Below are positions 55,891 to 64,000 of a stretch of DNA of 64,000 nucleotides, in pieces; the first letter of the stretch is position 1, and every line of letters starts with the position of its first letter. The translations under genes and the position numbers were made by a program. This stretch comes from Casp-actino8 sp001510455 (GTDB lineage Bacteria; Actinomycetota; Acidimicrobiia; Acidimicrobiales; Ilumatobacteraceae). The stretch lies in contig JAQCIK010000008.1 in assembly GCA_027592035.1 (NCBI GenBank), positions 12,768 to 76,767 on the forward strand, in the 5' to 3' direction. The notes beneath the pieces were generated by a model that saw only the letters and a program-made list of their open reading frames with translations, was not told the origin of the DNA and did no database searches.

Positions 55891-56846
55891 CGAGCAAGGA
55901 TCCGGCGAGCCGCAGCCGATCCGACCTCACGAAGATCGTCGGGGCTCTCGATCCGGCCATGGCGTCCGAGACGAACCATCAGACGTTCGAGCCACCGATC
56001 ACTCGTCACGACGAGTCGCACTCGTACCCGCCCCTCGTCGTCGGAACCGGCTTCTTTCGAGTCGGTTCCGATCGTGCTGGCTTCGATCACCGGATACTGA
56101 TCGAGCACCCAGAGCCACCCGGCATCGATCACGATCGTGACTTCACGAACGTCATCGGAGTCCTCGAACCAGGCCCGGCGGGGTCCGACGGGACGAGAGT
56201 CGACTCGACCGGTGTCGAGCCAGGACACGATCCGATCGACACGAAACGTTCGCTCGGCGTCGCGACCCATGTCGAAACCCCGCACGTACCAATGGGCTCC
56301 TTCGGCGAAGACCTCGAAGAGGGCCACCCGGCGAGTCGTCGTCGCCGCCGTCTCAGGTGACCAGTACTCCATCTCGACGACGGCTCGGCGCCGCACGGCG
56401 TCGCGAAGAGAGTCGACGTCATCGGGCACATCGACCTCGACATCGAGTCCGGCAACTCGCTCGACGCCGATCACGCCGGCGATCTTGTCGATGGCCGAGG
56501 ACAACGAACCGTCGGGATCCGATCCCGACAGCGACCGAGCGGCGGTCGCCGACACCACGAGGGAGAACGCCTCGGGTGCGGTCAGTCGCAGAGGACGATC
56601 GAAGTACTTGGGGAGACCGAAATGGATCTCGTCGCCGTCGACGTACAGATCGATCAGGTCTCGTGGATCCTGCGACACACCGCAGAGCGACGCCAACGTC
56701 AGATCGGCCACCAACTCGTCGACTCCGACACCGAAATGGGCAGCCATCTCGTGAGTCGACACGGTTCCGCGTTCCTGCAGCCACGGCAACATCACGAGCA
56801 GGCGACGAAGTCGGAGGTTGATCGGGCGGTTGGCCGGTCGCTTCAC
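55875..56846 (-). CDS. pafC: WYL-domain regulator PafC
   Basis: Partner of PafB in the LexA-independent DNA-damage response of Actinobacteria. 323 residues. The GTG at 56846 overlaps the pafB stop by four bases (GTGA). An N-terminal winged helix (L-R-R-L-L-V-M-L-P-W-L-Q-E-R-G-T-V-S) is followed by the WYL region, with E-M-E-Y-W-S and W-Y-V-R-G-F-D and T-F-R-V-D-R-I. The C-terminal WCX domain holds I-D-A-G-W-L-W. No proteasome genes accompany the pair here. Confidence 0.92.
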   Translation of the reverse strand: MKRPANRPINLRLRRLLVMLPWLQERGTVSTHEMAAHFGVGVDELVADLTLASLCGVSQDPRDLIDLYVDGDEIHFGLPKYFDRPLRLTAPEAFSLVVSATAARSLSGSDPDGSLSSAIDKIAGVIGVERVAGLDVEVDVPDDVDSLRDAVRRRAVVEMEYWSPETAATTTRRVALFEVFAEGAHWYVRGFDMGRDAERTFRVDRIVSWLDTGRVDSRPVGPRRAWFEDSDDVREVTIVIDAGWLWVLDQYPVIEASTIGTDSKEAGSDDEGRVRVRLVVTSDRWLERLMVRLGRHGRIESPDDLREVGSAAARRILARYERT

Positions 56847-57793
56847 GACGCACCCGCCGTTTCGCTCAGCCAGTCGATCACGAGCTGTCGTAATGGTTCG
56901 GGTTCGAGAACTTCGGCCCGTTCGACGAAACCCAACAACCAATTGACGAAAGCCTGAACGTTGGAACACGGCACGCGCGCGTCGATCGATCCGTCGTCGT
57001 GCCGTCTCACCACCGCTTCCTCGCCGTACTGGTGAAGTACGACCGATGCATCGGATGCATCGATACGAACGATCGCATCATCGGACCCCACGTCGACCGC
57101 ATCCGGAAGGAGCTTCGGATCGCTCGGAAACACCGTCCGAGGGTCGAAGTCGACCGGAACGTCGACCATGGCCTCGGGCCCGATCCTGACTCCACCGTCG
57201 ATCCGATCGAGGCGATACGTGCGACGTTCATCGTGACCGTGATCGTGCCCGATCACGTACCACCAACCATCTCGAGCCAGCATTCCCCAAGGTTCGAGAC
57301 GGCGTTCGACCGATCGATACACGAACGTGACGCATCGACGTTCGGCGATGGCTCGATGCACGAGAGGTAGGCGTTCATCGATGGGAAGTTCGATGGCCAG
57401 GGCCGACTGCGCATCGCCGGCCTGGTCACCCGGTTCGAGATCGACCTTCCACAGCGCTTCGCGAGCCCAATTCGTTCCGAGCCGAATCGTTCCGACCGCC
57501 AGGCGCAGAGCCGCCGTCTCGTCGGGGGTCAATCCGAAATCTTCGATCTCGTACGCCGAACGGAGAACGCGGTATCCGGTCTGACCGGCCTGTTGACCCG
57601 AGAGGGTCACCTGGTCGATCGGAACCCCCTCGTCTCGCAGGACGGCCTTGTCGCGCTCGAAAGCGGCTCGTGCCGCCTCCTTGCCGTCGGGGTACTGGCC
57701 GCGCAACTCGTTGCGAATCTCCTCGAACGTGATGTGACGACGCGCCGACAACAGCAGAGTCAAGAGATTGGTGACTCGCTCGAGTTGGTGCAC
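56843..57793 (-). CDS. pafB: WYL-domain regulator PafB
   Basis: 316 residues. The N-terminal H-T-H begins M-H-Q-L-E-R-V-T-N-L-L-T-L-L-L and includes F-E-E-I-R-N-E-L and A-F-E-R-D-K-A-V-L-R, typical of PafB. WYL region: C-V-T-F-V-Y-R-S, G-W-W-Y-V-I-G-H-D and R-T-Y-R-L-D-R-I. PafBC binds promoters of DNA-repair genes when single-stranded DNA accumulates (family knowledge). Lies 9 bases after pgi on the same strand and is coupled to pafC. Confidence 0.93.
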   Translation of the reverse strand: MHQLERVTNLLTLLLSARRHITFEEIRNELRGQYPDGKEAARAAFERDKAVLRDEGVPIDQVTLSGQQAGQTGYRVLRSAYEIEDFGLTPDETAALRLAVGTIRLGTNWAREALWKVDLEPGDQAGDAQSALAIELPIDERLPLVHRAIAERRCVTFVYRSVERRLEPWGMLARDGWWYVIGHDHGHDERRTYRLDRIDGGVRIGPEAMVDVPVDFDPRTVFPSDPKLLPDAVDVGSDDAIVRIDASDASVVLHQYGEEAVVRRHDDGSIDARVPCSNVQAFVNWLLGFVERAEVLEPEPLRQLVIDWLSETAGAS

Positions 57794-57802
57794 GTCGCGA
57801 GA

Positions 57803-59377
57803 TTAGGTGGTCCAGCGCCGAAGTCGCTCCCGCAGGAGCATCGTCGACGCGTCGACTCCGTCTCGCTCACTCGCCATCTGCTTTCCGAGTTCGACCCCCC
57901 ATTGATCGAAACTGTCGACTCCCCAGATCCAACCCTGAAAGAACACCACCCACTCGTAGAAGGCGATCAGTTGGCCGAGCACCGACGGAGAGAGTCGAGG
58001 CGCGAGGATCACGGTGTTGGGTCGGTTCCCCGGGAACGCACGGTGTTCGGCCCGAGGGAGGCGCGCGGTCTCGTCGGACGGGCGACCGAATGCGAGTGCC
58101 CGCGACTGGGCCAGCAAGTTGTCGAGCAGACGGTCGTGTCGATCGTCGTCCCCGATCAGATCGGTCTCCGAAGCCGGAGTCGCGAAGCCGATGAAATCGA
58201 CCGGAACGAGCCGGCCACTCTGATGGAGCAATTGGAAGAAGGCGTGCTGGGCATCGGTTCCCGGCTGACCCCACACGATCGGACCCGTCGACGAGGTCAG
58301 GGGCGTTCCGGCTCGATCGACCGACTTGCCGTTCGACTCCATATCGAGCTGCTGAACGTAGGCGACGAAGAGATCGAGGTCGTGCGCATAGGGCACGACC
58401 GCCTTGGTCTCGGCACCGTCTCGGTTGGCATACAGAATGCCGAGCAGAGCCGAGAGCAGAGGGACGTTCCGGTCGATCGGTGCCTCGCGCACGTGCTCGT
58501 CGACGACCCGAAGGCCGGCCCGAAGGTCGGCGAAGGCCGAATTGCCGATCGCCATCGCCAGAGACAGACCGATCGATGAAGCGATCGAGTAACGGCCACC
58601 CACCCATTCCCAGAACGGAAAGAGCCGTTCGCTGTCGATCCCGAGGCGGCGAGCCGCCTCCACGTCGACGGTCACGGCGGCGAGATGGTCACTGACCCGT
58701 GATCCGGCCACTGGTTCGAACCACCGCTCGAACGCGGCGAGGTTGGCCAACGTCTCCGAGGTCGTCATCGTCTTCGACGACACGATCACGAGTGTGCGAC
58801 GGGGATCAAGAGTCGCCATCACCGGGGCGGTGGCGGCCGGATCGACGTTCGACACGAAGTGCACCCTCGGGGTGTCGCGGCGATACGCACGCAAGGCCCG
58901 GTGAGCCATGGCCGGCCCGAGATCGCTCCCTCCGATTCCGATGTTGACGACGTCGGTGAAGGCGAGGCCGGCCGGTGACACGATCGTGCCGTCGCTCACC
59001 GACTCCACGAATCGCATCAGCCGCTCGTGTTCCCGTTCGACGTCGCCACTCACGTCGACCCCGTCGACGAATGTGGCCTCCCCACGTGGGACTCGCAAAG
59101 CGAGATGACCGACCGCACGATCCTCCGAGACGTTCAGACGTTCACCGCCGAACAAGCGATCGCGTGCCTCTTGAACACCGGCTGCCCGCGCCACGGCAAC
59201 CAGGTCGTCACGTAGTTCGTCGTCCCAACGGTGTTTCGACAGATCGACGAAGAGTTCCCCTACCTCGAACGAGAAACGCTCCGCCCGCTCCGGGTCACTG
59301 GCGAACATCGAAGCGATCGACGGTCGGTCGGGACGCCTGAGAACGGACGCCCACTCGGGCATCGACTCGAGAGACAT
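57803..59377 (-). CDS. pgi: Glucose-6-phosphate isomerase
   Basis: Interconverts glucose-6-phosphate and fructose-6-phosphate. 524 residues from the ATG at 59377. Signature blocks: V-N-I-G-I-G-G-S-D-L-G-P, V-S-S-K-T-M-T-T-S-E-T, W-V-G-G-R-Y-S-I-A-S-S-I-G-L, E-S-N-G-K-S, G-T-D-A-Q-H-A-F-F-Q-L-L-H-Q and D-Q-W-G-V-E-L-G-K. Catalytic Glu, His and Lys are therefore all present. It is followed by pafB after 9 bases and is divergent from the RarD-like gene. Confidence 0.97.
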   Translation of the reverse strand: MSLESMPEWASVLRRPDRPSIASMFASDPERAERFSFEVGELFVDLSKHRWDDELRDDLVAVARAAGVQEARDRLFGGERLNVSEDRAVGHLALRVPRGEATFVDGVDVSGDVEREHERLMRFVESVSDGTIVSPAGLAFTDVVNIGIGGSDLGPAMAHRALRAYRRDTPRVHFVSNVDPAATAPVMATLDPRRTLVIVSSKTMTTSETLANLAAFERWFEPVAGSRVSDHLAAVTVDVEAARRLGIDSERLFPFWEWVGGRYSIASSIGLSLAMAIGNSAFADLRAGLRVVDEHVREAPIDRNVPLLSALLGILYANRDGAETKAVVPYAHDLDLFVAYVQQLDMESNGKSVDRAGTPLTSSTGPIVWGQPGTDAQHAFFQLLHQSGRLVPVDFIGFATPASETDLIGDDDRHDRLLDNLLAQSRALAFGRPSDETARLPRAEHRAFPGNRPNTVILAPRLSPSVLGQLIAFYEWVVFFQGWIWGVDSFDQWGVELGKQMASERDGVDASTMLLRERLRRWTT

Positions 59378-59438
59378 GAGACGCACGCTAGTGCGACGAC
59401 CCCAGCGGTTCGTCGAGACACCTGATAGGAATGTCCAA

Positions 59439-60365
59439 GTGACATCGACACCGGTCGCCGCTTCCGACCACGCGTCGACCATCGACCGCTCCGGCGCCAC
59501 GGTCGGTATCTCGGCTTACCTCATCTGGGGATTCCTGACCCTCTTCTGGAAACTGCTCGGCGATTTCGCTCCCCTCGAGATGATCGGATTCCGCGTCACG
59601 ATGTCGCTCCTCATGTTGGGCGCCTTCCTGCTTCATCGCCGCCGCCTGACGACACTCGTGCGTCACGTGACCACCGAAAAACTCTGGAGGCGGATCGCTC
59701 TCGCCTCGATTCTTCTCAGCATCAACTGGACCTCCTACGTCGTGGTCGTCGCCCAGGATCACGTCGTCGAGGCAGCTCTCGGCTACTTCATCGCTCCGTT
59801 GGCCACGATGACGATCGGTGTACGAGTTCTCGGAGAACGAATGCGTACCGCCCAGATCGTCACCGCGACCCTCGGTGTTGCTTCGGTGGCCGTTCTCACC
59901 ATCGGATACGGGCGTGTACCGGTGTACGCACTCCTGATCGCTGCGAGTTGGTCGACCTACGGCTACCTGAAGCGAACGGTGCCACTCTCGCCCGTCGAGA
60001 GTCTCGCCACCGAGACGATGGTGCTCGCTGCTCCGGCGCTCGCCTTGATCGTCTGGCATCTGCAGTACTCGACAAATGTGTTCACGAGTGCCGACACCGT
60101 CGAATGGATCGCCGTCCTGCTCCTCGGAACCATCACCGTCGTTCCACTCACGATGTTCGCCTACGCCGCCCAGCGCATCCCGATGACGGTCATCGGGCCC
60201 ATGCAGTACTCGGTGCCCGTGATCAACTTCCTGCTCGGGTGGCTCGCTTTCGACGAAGACGTCTCGGGGACGAAGTTCGCCGGGTTCTCACTCGTGTGGA
60301 TCGCCCTGGTGGTGTTGACGCTCGACACCGTGCGCCGAGCGCGTGCGAGCACTACCGTGTCGTGA
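59439..60365 (+). CDS. RarD-like EamA/DMT transporter
   Basis: Membrane protein of 308 residues with about ten helices, of the drug/metabolite transporter superfamily. Start GTG at 59439 with AGGA upstream; an upstream ATG (59376) overlaps pgi and adds no conserved sequence. RarD-type segments: I-W-G-F-L-T-L-F-W-K, I-N-W-T-S-Y-V-V-V-V, A-L-G-Y-F-I-A-P-L and F-A-Y-A-A-Q-R-I-P. Substrate unknown. Confidence 0.9.
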   Translation: MTSTPVAASDHASTIDRSGATVGISAYLIWGFLTLFWKLLGDFAPLEMIGFRVTMSLLMLGAFLLHRRRLTTLVRHVTTEKLWRRIALASILLSINWTSYVVVVAQDHVVEAALGYFIAPLATMTIGVRVLGERMRTAQIVTATLGVASVAVLTIGYGRVPVYALLIAASWSTYGYLKRTVPLSPVESLATETMVLAAPALALIVWHLQYSTNVFTSADTVEWIAVLLLGTITVVPLTMFAYAAQRIPMTVIGPMQYSVPVINFLLGWLAFDEDVSGTKFAGFSLVWIALVVLTLDTVRRARASTTVS

Positions 60366-60367
60366 CG

Positions 60368-60667
60368 ATGCGACGTCTTCTTTTCGTTCTCGGCGCTGCG
60401 ACGACCCTCACCGTGTTGTTCTCGTCGTGCTCGGTGTCATCGAGTGACTATCGACGCGAAAGTGAGACCTACCTGGAGAGCGATGCCCTGGCCGAGGAAG
60501 CCGGCTACCGGTTCTCCGACGCCGTGTGCGAGGACCCGTCCTCGCAGTCGACCGGCACGCAATTCACGTGTCGCGCGACTGACAACGACGGCGACGAATG
60601 GTTGTTCGTCGTCGAGATCACCGGAACCCGTGAGATCACGGTGATCAGCGGTGATGTGATCGGCTGA
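60368..60667 (+). CDS. Small DUF4333-like lipoprotein
   Basis: 99 residues. Signal peptide with lipobox-like F-S-S-C (Cys21). The mature part has two Cys (C-E-D-P and F-T-C-R-A-T-D-N-D-G-D-E-W) in the pattern of DUF4333, an actinobacterial family of unknown function. It follows the transporter by 2 bases and ends at a strong hairpin terminator. A GTG two codons upstream is an alternative start. Confidence 0.78.
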   Translation: MRRLLFVLGAATTLTVLFSSCSVSSSDYRRESETYLESDALAEEAGYRFSDAVCEDPSSQSTGTQFTCRATDNDGDEWLFVVEITGTREITVISGDVIG

Positions 60668-60694
60668 ACCACGGTCCCTCGACCCGAGACGCGA

Positions 60695-60722
60695 AAGAGA
60701 CCCGCCCGAAGGCGGGTCTCTT
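60695..60722. terminator. Strong bidirectional hairpin terminator
   Basis: 12-bp perfect stem: AAGAGACCCGCC (60695-60706) and its complement (60711-60722) with a CGAA tetraloop. It separates the convergent small lipoprotein gene and the ABC binding-protein gene. Short T runs flank both ends. Confidence 0.75.
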
Positions 60723-60743
60723 CACGCTTCGAGAAACTCTCGA

Positions 60744-62126
60744 TCAGCCTTCGAAGTCGGTGATCAGTTCACCGATGTCGGTGAAGAGCTTGGTCTCGGC
60801 GTCGTACTGCATGATCTGCAGCGACTCGGAGTAGAAGGGATCCTCGATACCGACGGACTTCAGGCGCACACCCGGACGGGCCAGCGAACCGGTCTGATCG
60901 AAGTTGCGAGCGGCGTTGATGATCGACGCACGAGTCAGACCGTCCGGCGACTCCATGGCCTGCTTGATGATCTTCACCGTCATCTCGGCGGTGTGCCACC
61001 CAGCGTTCGCCGTGGTGATGATGTCGCCCTTACCGAGGCTCTCCATGTAGGCGATGTACTCGGCCACGGCCGGTAGAGCTGCCGACTCGGGATCGAGCAC
61101 GTCGACCAGGTTGCTGGAGGTGTAAAGACCGGTTGCATTCGCACCCGCGAGGCTCAAGATCAACGACGACGAGCAGGTCGCGGTGAGGTAGATCTCGGGG
61201 CTCCAGCCCGGGTTGGCCGCCTTGGCGTTGGCCACCTCGGTCAGGAACGCCGCACAGGCCGCACCCAACGGAACGGCGACGATGGCGTCAGGAGCCTTGC
61301 TGGCGATCGAGTTGAGCTGCGACACCGGCGGTGTTCCGTCGGTTGCTTCCTGGGTCTCTTCGGCCACGATGGAGATACCGAAGTCGGGAGCCACGGCCTC
61401 GAAGGCCTCGACGTATTCCTGGCCGAACTCGTTGTTCACGGTGAATAGCGCCACGTTGGCCGAACCACCGAACTTGTCGGAGATGGCCTTGGCGTAAGCA
61501 CGGGACTCGACCGAGTATTCGATCAGAATGCCCGTGGTCCATGGGTAGTCCTCGGGCTGACCGAAGTTCTTCGAACCGGTGAGAGAGAACAACTGCGGGT
61601 AGCACTCCTCGTTCAGAATGTCACGCACTGCCGCGTTATTCGGGGTGCCGATGATGCCCGAGAACAGGCTCACACCACTGTCGAGCAACTTCTCGACCGC
61701 ACCCGGGGTGAGGTCCTTGTTGTACTGGTCGTCCTCGATCTGCACCTCGATCGTGACGCCGTCGAGAATGCCCTGTTCGTTGGCCCAGTCGATGTAGGCC
61801 TCGTAACCATCCTTCACCGGAGCGAAAGCAATGGCCGCCGTACTGCCCGACAGCGGCATGGCGCTGCCGATCTTGATGGTGCCTTCGATCGGCGCGTTCG
61901 CAGCGTCGGGATCGACGCACTCACTGGTGTCGACGGTCCAGCCGGCCGGGGCCGGGGCCTCGGTGGTGGGCGCGTCGGAATCGGTCGGAGCCTCCGTGGA
62001 CGGAGCCTCGGTCGCCGGCGCGTCGGTCGACGGGGCGTCAGTGCCTCCGTCGTCGCCACCACACGCCGCGAGCGCGAGCGCTCCGGCCATGGTGAGCGCG
62101 ATCGCCTTCTTGGAAATGCGCTTCAT
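60744..62126 (-). CDS. Branched-chain amino acid type ABC substrate-binding lipoprotein
   Basis: 460 residues from the ATG at 62126. Lipobox L-A-A-C (Cys22), then an Asp/Ala/Pro/Thr linker (about 30-60). A type I periplasmic-binding fold follows, with I-K-I-G-S-A-M-P-L-S-G-S and F-S-G-I-I-G-T-P-N-N-A-A-V-R-D. It resembles LivJ-like proteins, which carry amino acids, amides or urea. Ligand unknown. It is transcribed after livH and livM. The ATPase subunits are not in the window, unless encoded further upstream. Confidence 0.92.
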   Translation of the reverse strand: MKRISKKAIALTMAGALALAACGGDDGGTDAPSTDAPATEAPSTEAPTDSDAPTTEAPAPAGWTVDTSECVDPDAANAPIEGTIKIGSAMPLSGSTAAIAFAPVKDGYEAYIDWANEQGILDGVTIEVQIEDDQYNKDLTPGAVEKLLDSGVSLFSGIIGTPNNAAVRDILNEECYPQLFSLTGSKNFGQPEDYPWTTGILIEYSVESRAYAKAISDKFGGSANVALFTVNNEFGQEYVEAFEAVAPDFGISIVAEETQEATDGTPPVSQLNSIASKAPDAIVAVPLGAACAAFLTEVANAKAANPGWSPEIYLTATCSSSLILSLAGANATGLYTSSNLVDVLDPESAALPAVAEYIAYMESLGKGDIITTANAGWHTAEMTVKIIKQAMESPDGLTRASIINAARNFDQTGSLARPGVRLKSVGIEDPFYSESLQIMQYDAETKLFTDIGELITDFEG

Positions 62127-62198
62127 GTTCCTCCCCAATCGTGCACGCGAACGTGCGTCTGTGAGTGGGCCACCAGGGGGTGGCCGCGAGGGGAAAGA

Positions 62199-63305
62199 CT
62201 ACCGACCGACTTCTACAGCTGTCATGGCGACGGATGTGCCGGCTGGCCGGGGGACGACTACCACCAACTTCACCCAGACCTTCTTGATCAGGCCCACCAA
62301 ACCGAACGGAGCGGCGAACATGATGACGATCAAGGCGATCCCGAGAATCATGGTGGCCGGGGACTGGTCGGCCCAGCCGAACAGGAATCCGATCACACCA
62401 TCACTCTCGGAACCGAAGCCACGGGTCGTGTTGTCGAGCCACACGTACACGAGACCACCGACGATCGGCCCCCACAACGTGCCGGCCCCGCCCACCACCA
62501 TGATGAGGAGGAACACGATCGATCCGAGCAAGGTGACGTATTGGCCCTCCGGCGTGATGACACCGGTGCGCAACGTCGACAGAACTCCGGCCAACGAGCA
62601 CAACGAGGCCGAGATACCGAACACCAACACTTTGGCGGTGGTGACGTTGACCCCCATGACGGCGGCGGCAGTCTCGTTGTCGCGGATGGCCACGAGTGAC
62701 CGACCGAAACGACTCTTCACGATGCCTCGACACACCAGGTAGGTCACCACGAGCACGATGAACGCGAGCCAGTACGCGAACACGGCGCGACCGTCGCGGC
62801 CCTTCAACTCACCGAGAATGGGCCACACCGGCAGGTCGTCGTAGCGCACGCTGTCGATTCCCTTGGCCCCGTCGGTCAGCCAGACCAGTTTCTTCCACTT
62901 CACGAGAACGGGAAAGAGCACGGCGACCGCCAACGTGACCAGAGCCAGATAAATGCCTTTGATGCGCAGCGCCGGCAAGGCGATCACGCACCCTGCGACA
63001 AAGGCGATCACCGCTGACGCATAGAAGGTGTAACCCGGACTCCAGCCGTGATCCTTGATGAGAATCGCCGCCGTGTAACCGCCGAGACCGAAGAAGGCCG
63101 AGTGGCCGATCGAGATCATGCCGGTGAACCCCAACACCAAGTTGAGCGACATGGCAGCGATGATCAACACGAAGGCATCGGAGAACTGGCCGATCCGAGA
63201 GGTGGACATCTGAGTGGGCACCCAGATGACGGCCACGAAGATGATCGCCACACCGACGAGTCGCAGTGCCCAATGCTGGGTGGAACCTTCCTTGATCTTC
63301 CACAT
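62199..63305 (-). CDS. livM: LivM-type ABC permease
   Basis: Membrane subunit of the branched-chain amino acid transport family, 368 residues from the ATG at 63305 with about nine helices. Typical segments: M-S-L-N-L-V-L-G-F-T-G-M-I-S-I-G-H and A-F-F-G-L-G-G-Y-T-A-A. The EAA-like loop has S-R-F-G-R-S-L-V-A-I-R-D-N-E-T-A-A, which contacts the ATPase, and G-G-A-G-T-L-W-G-P-I-V-G-G. Lies 2 bases after livH. Confidence 0.94.
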   Translation of the reverse strand: MWKIKEGSTQHWALRLVGVAIIFVAVIWVPTQMSTSRIGQFSDAFVLIIAAMSLNLVLGFTGMISIGHSAFFGLGGYTAAILIKDHGWSPGYTFYASAVIAFVAGCVIALPALRIKGIYLALVTLAVAVLFPVLVKWKKLVWLTDGAKGIDSVRYDDLPVWPILGELKGRDGRAVFAYWLAFIVLVVTYLVCRGIVKSRFGRSLVAIRDNETAAAVMGVNVTTAKVLVFGISASLCSLAGVLSTLRTGVITPEGQYVTLLGSIVFLLIMVVGGAGTLWGPIVGGLVYVWLDNTTRGFGSESDGVIGFLFGWADQSPATMILGIALIVIMFAAPFGLVGLIKKVWVKLVVVVPRPAGTSVAMTAVEVGR

Positions 63306-63307
63306 GG

Positions 63308-64000
63308 CTAGACCCTTTGCACCTTGACCGAGCCGAACAGACCGGAGGGTTTGAACAACAAGACGACGAAGATGATCACGAGCGCCACTCCGAGGCGCAG
63401 CTCCTGACCGATCCAACCCGGCGCATAGCCGGCGGCCAATTGTTCGCCCACACCGATCGACAGTCCGGCGATCACCGCGCCACCGGGACTGTCGAAACCA
63501 CCCAAGGTGGCGGCCGCCGAGGCGTAAATGAATACCGAGAACATCAGACCGGGATGCACCTCACCGTTGGCGCCGGCCACCAAGGTTCCCGCCAATGCCC
63601 CCATGGCTCCAGCGATGCCCCACGAACTGGCCAACACGACACCGGTCGGGATACCGACCAAACGAGCCGACTCGGGATTGCTGGCCACCGAACGCATGGC
63701 CAGACCGAACTTGGTCTTGGCGAACAGCAGGAACAACAGACCCATGAGGACGAGCGCGACCACCAGAATGCCGATGTACTCGTAGCGCCACACGGCACCG
63801 AAGATGCGCGCGAAATCAGTGGGAGCATCGGGGAACAAGCTGGCCATTCCCTCGGGAGGCAGATTGCCCCAGATCATGCCGGCCAGCGAGTTGAGACCGA
63901 GGAAGAGGGCGATCGACACCACGAACACCCCGGCCTCGGACTTCTTGGCCACGCTGCGAATGAGTGACACCTCGGTGCCAGCACCCAGAACGAAACCGGT
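63308..64000 (-). CDS. livH: LivH-type ABC permease, 5' end outside the window
   Basis: Second membrane subunit of the transporter. The frame remains open to the right edge, so only the C-terminal 230 residues are visible; the family is about 290 or longer. The EAA-like loop T-K-F-G-L-A-M-R-S-V-A-S-N-P-E-S-A-R and G-G-F-D-S-P-G-G-A-V-I-A-G are present. A GTG at 63970 is in frame but too far into the protein to be the true start. Confidence 0.92.
   Translation of the reverse strand, partial: TGFVLGAGTEVSLIRSVAKKSEAGVFVVSIALFLGLNSLAGMIWGNLPPEGMASLFPDAPTDFARIFGAVWRYEYIGILVVALVLMGLLFLLFAKTKFGLAMRSVASNPESARLVGIPTGVVLASSWGIAGAMGALAGTLVAGANGEVHPGLMFSVFIYASAAATLGGFDSPGGAVIAGLSIGVGEQLAAGYAPGWIGQELRLGVALVIIFVVLLFKPSGLFGSVKVQRV

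Overview
The window is high-GC actinobacterial chromosome, most likely from the class Acidimicrobiia (Ilumatobacter-like lineages). The support is a WhiB regulator with the Cys-X28-Cys-X2-Cys-X5-Cys pattern, PafB/PafC, F420 biosynthesis genes (cofC, cofD, cofE), DUF3499, DUF5719 and TIGR03084 family proteins, a group II truncated haemoglobin, a MenB and many crotonases. The class assignment is inferred from gene content and style, not from a marker phylogeny. About 55 genes are packed with very short gaps and many 1- or 4-base start/stop overlaps. I see no tRNA, rRNA, CRISPR array, insertion sequence or prophage.

Layout. 0-3.4 kb: two L,D-transpeptidases around surE and an enoyl-CoA hydratase. 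3.5-8.3 kb: DUF4282 membrane protein, menB, a SpoU/TrmH methyltransferase, purU, glbO and a second crotonase. 8.3-13.8 kb: core run secA-prfB-ftsE-ftsX. 13.9-16.7 kb: HAD hydrolase, ComF-type phosphoribosyltransferase, a perfect 24-bp inverted repeat and a type-B carboxylesterase. 16.9-21.3 kb: a 1456-residue modular lipoprotein, the least conventional gene here. 21.3-28.6 kb: one long minus-strand run (DUF3499, CPBP protease, GT-C-like membrane protein, phosphomannomutase, Trm112, ahcY, YczE). 28.8-30.7 kb: ftsH.

30.8-47.3 kb is an envelope-glycan region: a two-part GT2/membrane glycosyltransferase with DUF5719 and thioredoxin-like partners, a MOP-type flippase, gmd, a sugar nucleotidyltransferase, an SDR whose catalytic Tyr and Lys are missing, a His-rich membrane protein and four GT4 glycosyltransferases. 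cofD and cofE lie inside this region. 47.4-52.5 kb: FMN reductase, an unrecognised protein, gpsA, cofC, a PIG-L deacetylase and a TIGR03084 protein. 52.6-60.7 kb: a Lys/Ala-rich H1-like protein divergent from PIN-PhoH, then whiB, a DnaQ-like exonuclease, pafBC, pgi, a RarD-like transporter and a small lipoprotein. The right end holds a branched-chain amino acid type ABC transporter (binding protein, LivM, truncated LivH).

How the genes fit together: phosphomannomutase, the nucleotidyltransferase and Gmd can supply GDP-mannose and GDP-4-keto-6-deoxymannose to the glycosyltransferases, with the flippase exporting the product. CofC, CofD and CofE cover the late steps of F420 synthesis; the Fo synthase is not in the window. 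The order of secA, prfB, ftsEX, ahcY, Trm112, phosphomannomutase, DUF3499, DUF5719 and cofDE recalls the syntenic block I know from Mycobacterium and Streptomyces.
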